DNA of 64,000 bases, taken from positions 1,116,001 to 1,180,000 of the forward strand of contig AP009389.1 in NCBI GenBank assembly GCA_000010565.1, in the 5' to 3' direction. A program made the position numbers and the translations under genes. This stretch comes from Pelotomaculum thermopropionicum SI. GTDB taxonomy: Bacteria; Bacillota; Desulfotomaculia; Desulfotomaculales; Pelotomaculaceae. This document shows, one piece after another, positions 60,399 through 64,000 of the stretch. Under the pieces are notes generated by a model. The model was given only the letters and a program-made list of their open reading frames with translations. It was not told the origin of the DNA and did no database searches. The first letter of the stretch is position 1. Each line of letters begins with the position of its first letter.

Positions 60399-60949
60399 AG
60401 GCCTTCGGCAAGGCGGCCTTTTTATCAGGAATGCCCAGGGGTTCCACCCTGCTCGAGTTGCTGATGGCGCTTTCCATGCTGGCGGTTGTTCTGGCCGTCC
60501 TGCTCGGCTTCTCGGAGTCCGGCGCGCTGTGGTGGAAACGCCTGGAAAGAGAAATGGAAGTCAGGGACAACCTGAGAATATCCCTAGACCTGATCGGCAG
60601 GGAACTGGCCGGCGCCGGGGGAATAGCCGGGTTGGCAGGCGACAGCCTTTATTTTTACGATCATGCAGGAAGCAGGTTCCGCTATTACGTTGATTATGAC
60701 CCCAGGCTGAAACTGTATGCCTTGAGGCGTTACGCGGAAGGCAGCGGATCCAGCGTTCCGGTTGGCCTGCACCTTAAGCCGCAGGGTTTAAAGGTGGAGT
60801 ATTACGACGGGGATTTGCAAATACCCGCCGGGCAGTACGGAACATATGATCCTGCCAGGGTAACCCTGGTCAAAATAAGCCTGACCGGCAACAGCGGCGG
60901 CCTGGAGGACATTACTTATACAACTGCGGTGAAGCTCAGAGGGCGTTGA
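60395..60949 (+). CDS. Prepilin-like minor pilin (PilW/GspJ type)
   Basis: 184 residues from GTG 60395. Prepilin site RG followed by STLLELLMALSMLAVVLAVL with Glu at +5. The body contains NLRISLDLIGRELAGAGG, typical of PilW/GspJ proteins, and Tyr-rich beta strands. Probably forms a tip complex with the neighbouring minor pilins. Confidence 0.82.
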   Translation: MKAFGKAAFLSGMPRGSTLLELLMALSMLAVVLAVLLGFSESGALWWKRLEREMEVRDNLRISLDLIGRELAGAGGIAGLAGDSLYFYDHAGSRFRYYVDYDPRLKLYALRRYAEGSGSSVPVGLHLKPQGLKVEYYDGDLQIPAGQYGTYDPARVTLVKISLTGNSGGLEDITYTTAVKLRGR

Positions 60950-60979
60950 ATTCTTCAGGCGCCCGGAAGAAGAACAGTT

Positions 60980-61879
60980 ATGCCGAACGCGGTTTTAATG
61001 CTGGTTTTGATGCTGGGGCTGCTGCTGGGAACATCTGCAGTGTCCATATCCGTTGCCGACAGGATAACGGCTGACAGGCTGAAGGACCAGAAGCAGGCTT
61101 ACTATGTAGCCGAAGCCGGGGTGGAAAGGGCGCTGGCCAGCCCCTGGTTTCTCAATACCCTGGAAGAAGACGGCTCTGGTGCGATCGACGATGACTACCC
61201 GGATTCTGTTGCGTTTCTGGAAAACGGGGAATGCCTTGGCGGCACAGTTACCGTAAGAGCCGTCAGAAAGCCCGGCAGCCGGTTTTATATCTATTCCACC
61301 GGCAGGTATAAAGGCAGCGTCAGGGTACTGAAGGTGGACGCAACCGCACCGTTAATTTTTAATAACCAAGCTGCGCCGGAACAGGGGGGAGCATTTACCC
61401 TCCCACAATACAGGCAGCAAATTGAAAACTGGTTTTACCAGAATGCCGACTGGTTGTATGAAGGCGGCAGGATATGGGATATATCAGAGGAGCCCTGCCG
61501 GAACGGCGTATATCTGTTTGAGGGAGATGTTCAAATACGGGGCTGCTACAGCCAGGGGGCAATTATTGCGAGTACCGGCAAAATTATTGTGGACGATGAG
61601 CTTTGCAAGTTGGGGAGCGAACCGCTCGTCCTGGTGTCTTTTGAGGGGATGGAAATATGTTTGAGCAATGCCGGGCTGGTAGAAGGCCTTTTTTGTTCTG
61701 CCGGAAGCGTGGAGATAACCGGGAGGAGCAGGGTTAAAGGGGCGGTTGCCGGCAGCGCCGTCCATATTGGCGGGGAGGCCGTTTTTGAATTCGACCCTTC
61801 CCAGTTCGCTGCCCGTCCGCCCGGGCTTACCGGGCCGGTAATGATAAATTCTTGGCGGGAAAAATACTCGGTGTTTTAA
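60980..61879 (+). CDS. PilX-like pilus assembly protein
   Basis: 299 residues. The N-terminal helix (AVLMLVLMLGLLLGTSAVSI) followed by DQKQAYYVAEAGVERAL matches the PilX N-terminal region. The C-terminal part (EGDVQIRGCYSQGAIIASTG, GLVEGLFCSAGSVEITGRSR, VKGAVAGSAVHIGG) looks like a small beta-helix of the bactofilin-like or DUF7305-like kind. No usual Gly-Phe prepilin site is visible. ATG 60980 follows GGAAGAAG, and an in-frame TGA closes the frame upstream. Confidence 0.7.
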   Translation: MPNAVLMLVLMLGLLLGTSAVSISVADRITADRLKDQKQAYYVAEAGVERALASPWFLNTLEEDGSGAIDDDYPDSVAFLENGECLGGTVTVRAVRKPGSRFYIYSTGRYKGSVRVLKVDATAPLIFNNQAAPEQGGAFTLPQYRQQIENWFYQNADWLYEGGRIWDISEEPCRNGVYLFEGDVQIRGCYSQGAIIASTGKIIVDDELCKLGSEPLVLVSFEGMEICLSNAGLVEGLFCSAGSVEITGRSRVKGAVAGSAVHIGGEAVFEFDPSQFAARPPGLTGPVMINSWREKYSVF

Positions 61880-61906
61880 GTTTTTCTGCCGGGAGGCGGC
61901 AAGCAA

Positions 61907-62815
61907 TTGAGGAATCGCACCGGGAAAACCCTCACTTGTACGGCCGTGGCGCTGGGAGCAGACTGTATAAGGGTTGTTGAACTGGCCGTGAGAGGCAGAA
62001 GCCAAGATCTTCAGGCCTGGAGTTCCCTGCCCGTCGACCCGGGAATTATGACTGACCCCGACAAAAACAAGGAAGGGCTGGCCAAGCTCATCAGAAAAGC
62101 CGTGGAACTGGCGGGGGCAGAAGGAAACCGGGTTGTTTCGGCCCTGCCGCACGGCCGCGTCATTACGGTTGTCGTTGATATGCCCAAAATGCCCCTGGAC
62201 GAATTGTCCCAGGCTGTGAAGTGGGAGGCCTTCCGCCGCTTTCCGGAGTCCGGCAGGGCCGGTGAGATGGTGCTCAGGCATGTTGTCCTGGATGAGCTGA
62301 ACAACGGCCGGCAAAAGCAGTTCCGGGTGTTGCTGGCGCTGGCCAGGGAGTCATTCATAAGAGCTTACTACAGCCTGTTTTCCCTGGCCGGGCTTGACCT
62401 GATTGCCCTGGAATTGCAGGGCCTGGCTTTATGGCGCGTTTTCAGGTGCCAGACCGGCCTGAAGGGCAGGGATGAACCGCTGGCCGTTATTGACGCCGAT
62501 GCGGCCGCGGGCCAGATGATAATTATTGATGGCGGAAAATTATGCTATTATAAAGTTTTTCCGGCGGACTTTACGCCGGAGATGCCGCTTGCGGCGGTGC
62601 ATGAAATTCGCCGGGCTTTCGATTATTATTCATCCACCCGGCATAAGAAGATTAAAAGGCTGGTTTTAAGCGGCGGGGCGATTGCCGCCGGCGAGTTAAA
62701 AGCACACCTTCTGGATGAACCCGGCTTGCTGATAGAGCCGGGCTGTCCGGCTGAAGGCCTGGAGCCGTCTTTTAATGTGGCAGTGGGGCTGGCCCTGCGG
62801 GGGGCTGAGGGATGA
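61907..62815 (+). CDS. pilM: Pilus assembly actin-like ATPase PilM
   Basis: 302 residues from TTG 61907. Actin-like fold of the PilM/FtsA group: VALGADCIRVVELA, VVSALPHGRVITVVVDMPKM, LSQAVKWEAFRRFP, AVIDADAAAGQMIIIDGG, and LVLSGGAIAAGELKAHL. PilM is cytoplasmic and binds the N-terminus of PilN to form the PilMNO inner-membrane complex. Overlaps pilN by 4 bp (ATGA). Confidence 0.85.
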   Translation: MRNRTGKTLTCTAVALGADCIRVVELAVRGRSQDLQAWSSLPVDPGIMTDPDKNKEGLAKLIRKAVELAGAEGNRVVSALPHGRVITVVVDMPKMPLDELSQAVKWEAFRRFPESGRAGEMVLRHVVLDELNNGRQKQFRVLLALARESFIRAYYSLFSLAGLDLIALELQGLALWRVFRCQTGLKGRDEPLAVIDADAAAGQMIIIDGGKLCYYKVFPADFTPEMPLAAVHEIRRAFDYYSSTRHKKIKRLVLSGGAIAAGELKAHLLDEPGLLIEPGCPAEGLEPSFNVAVGLALRGAEG

Positions 62816-63435
62816 ACTACCGGCTAAACATGCTGCCAGACGATCTCGCTCCGGATGAAAAATCCGTAAATTCCGGGAATCCGGGCATGGCCGTGGCCTT
62901 ATTGGCCTTATTGGCCGGTCTGGCCGTCTGGTACGGAATTTTTATTGCCGGCCTTTTTAAAATGAAAAACGATTTAAACGTTTTAAACTCAAAGATAGAC
63001 GAGCTGTCACCTGTTTACACTTACGTTTTGAAAACTAAAAATGAACTGGAAGCAAGCCGAAAGTATCTGGCCCTGCTGGAGCAAATGGCCGCGGCTTCCG
63101 GAAGCAGTTCGGCCGTTCTGGCGGGCATAAACGGCGCCCTGCCAGCTGACGTGTGGCTGAAAAGCCTGCAGATAATGAAGGGCGGCAGGGAAACCGGCAC
63201 GGGCGAAAAAAGCTCCGTCCCCGCCCAAAACGCCGCGCCCGGCGGGCAAATTGCGCCGCCCGAACGGCCGGACACGGTAATTATTGAAGGATACACCCGG
63301 GCGGCGCCCGCCGTCGGGGCTTTGGCCGGCAATCTTGGCCGGATACAATGCTTTACAGAAGTAAGCGTAGAAGAAGTAAGTTACAGCGATGAAAAAAAAG
63401 CTTTGAGCTTTAAGATTCGCGCAAAGTTCAGGTAG
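62812..63435 (+). CDS. pilN: Pilus assembly protein PilN
   Basis: 207 residues. The N-terminal YRLNMLPDDL corresponds to the PilN motif that contacts PilM (usually I/R-x-N-L-L-P). One membrane helix (about 26-47), a coiled coil (about 48-85), and a C-terminal ferredoxin-like domain with ALPADVWLKSLQIMKGG, VIIEGYTRAAPAVGALAGNL and FKIRAKFR. A polar, Pro-rich insert lies near 125-150. Confidence 0.85.
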   Translation: MNYRLNMLPDDLAPDEKSVNSGNPGMAVALLALLAGLAVWYGIFIAGLFKMKNDLNVLNSKIDELSPVYTYVLKTKNELEASRKYLALLEQMAAASGSSSAVLAGINGALPADVWLKSLQIMKGGRETGTGEKSSVPAQNAAPGGQIAPPERPDTVIIEGYTRAAPAVGALAGNLGRIQCFTEVSVEEVSYSDEKKALSFKIRAKFR

Positions 63436-63442
63436 GTGCGTG

Positions 63443-64000
63443 ATGGTTATACCCAATTTTAGTTACAGGCAGGCCGTCATGGCTGTCTTGCTGGCAAGCG
63501 TTGCGGCGGCGCTGCTTTTTTACAGGTTCTTTTTTGATATTCAGTTGAAAAGCTACAACCAGACCAGGGCGGAAATAAAAAAGGCCGCGGAGCAATTGAG
63601 GCTGATGGAAAACGAATTGGCCCTGGCGGAGGACTACGCAAAAGAGCTCAAGGCGGCAAAGGACAGGGAAGCTTTTTTAAACCGGTATCTGGCGGGGCCG
63701 GCAGGAAACGGCGAGATTATACTAAAAATCGGGACGGCGGCGTCTGGAAGCGAAATCCAGGTTACCGGCTTTAAGCCCATGGAGGCCGCCCATATGGGAC
63801 AGTTAAGGCAGGAGCTGTTTTTGCTTAAGGTTAGAGGGGACTATAAAAATTTTGTCCGTTTTCTGGAAGATTTGGAAAACACCTCATTCTTCCGGGGCTT
63901 AAGCTTTAAGGAAATTAAAATCAGCAAAGCCGGGGCCGGCCCCGGCAGCCCGGAAGGTACGGTAGAAGCGGAAATGATTATAGCCTGGTGTACCGTTAAG
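63443..64000 (+). CDS. pilO: Pilus assembly protein PilO, truncated by the window end
   Basis: 186 codons are visible from ATG 63443 with no stop before the window ends. Short cytoplasmic start, one membrane helix (AVMAVLLASVAAALLFYRFF), a coiled-coil segment (TRAEIKKAAEQLRLMENELA) and a PilO-like domain (ASGSEIQVTGFKPM, LFLLKVRGDYKNFVRFLEDL, FFRGLSFKEIKI). Pairs with PilN in the inner membrane. Begins 7 bp after pilN. Confidence 0.83.
   Translation, partial: MVIPNFSYRQAVMAVLLASVAAALLFYRFFFDIQLKSYNQTRAEIKKAAEQLRLMENELALAEDYAKELKAAKDREAFLNRYLAGPAGNGEIILKIGTAASGSEIQVTGFKPMEAAHMGQLRQELFLLKVRGDYKNFVRFLEDLENTSFFRGLSFKEIKISKAGAGPGSPEGTVEAEMIIAWCTVK

Overview
The window looks like chromosome of a spore-forming, Gram-positive member of the Clostridia, most likely the Pelotomaculum/Desulfotomaculum group (inference). 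The signs are a sporulation sigma factor SigK with its pro-sequence, a split Wzz/BY-kinase pair of Firmicutes type, an Amj-type lipid II flippase, many TTG and GTG starts behind strong AGGAGG sites, and an aroE-aroC-aroK-aroB block running straight into type IV pilus genes. No tRNA, rRNA or CRISPR array was seen.

Layout. 1-5.8 kb: a gene cut by the window edge, amj, and a leftward operon of two rhodanese-like proteins followed by an AlgI-type O-acyltransferase and an AlgJ/AlgX-like partner. 6-33.4 kb: a long rightward surface-polysaccharide locus. It holds chain-length regulators, a BY-kinase-like protein, a small phosphoglycosyl transferase, six GT4 glycosyltransferases, an O-antigen ligase/polymerase, a MurJ-family flippase, two SDR epimerases, a secreted beta-helix protein, a secreted protein with duplicated carbohydrate-binding modules, and a WbpI/WbpD/WbpB/WbpE-like set for a diacetamido-uronic acid sugar. 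33.4-43.2 kb: a second surface locus, with two related secreted-type proteins (one built of Thr/Ser-rich 9- and 7-residue repeats), three consecutive TPR-containing GT2 glycosyltransferases and a beta-propeller protein. 43.2-44.1 kb: decayed genes, including an acetyltransferase stopped by a single in-frame TAA.

44.1-49.1 kb is the centrepiece. sigK is split into two halves, both leftward, by an element of about 4.25 kb that carries a large serine recombinase, a small basic ORF, a DNA methyltransferase and a PD-(D/E)XK restriction endonuclease. Both halves share a 6-bp core. Removing exactly 4252 bp restores an in-frame 235-residue SigK. The ends can be rebuilt into two dyad-symmetric attachment sites with the same centre. 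This is a very small 'skin'-type sigK-intervening element that carries a restriction-modification system.

49.3-64 kb: mobA, a YqeG-like phosphatase, the shikimate genes aroE, aroC, aroK and aroB, then pilB, pilT, pilC, four prepilin-like or PilX-like genes, pilM, pilN and a truncated pilO. An IS4-family element sits ten codons into pilB. Its 6-bp target duplication is visible, and the IS end supplies a replacement in-frame GTG start.
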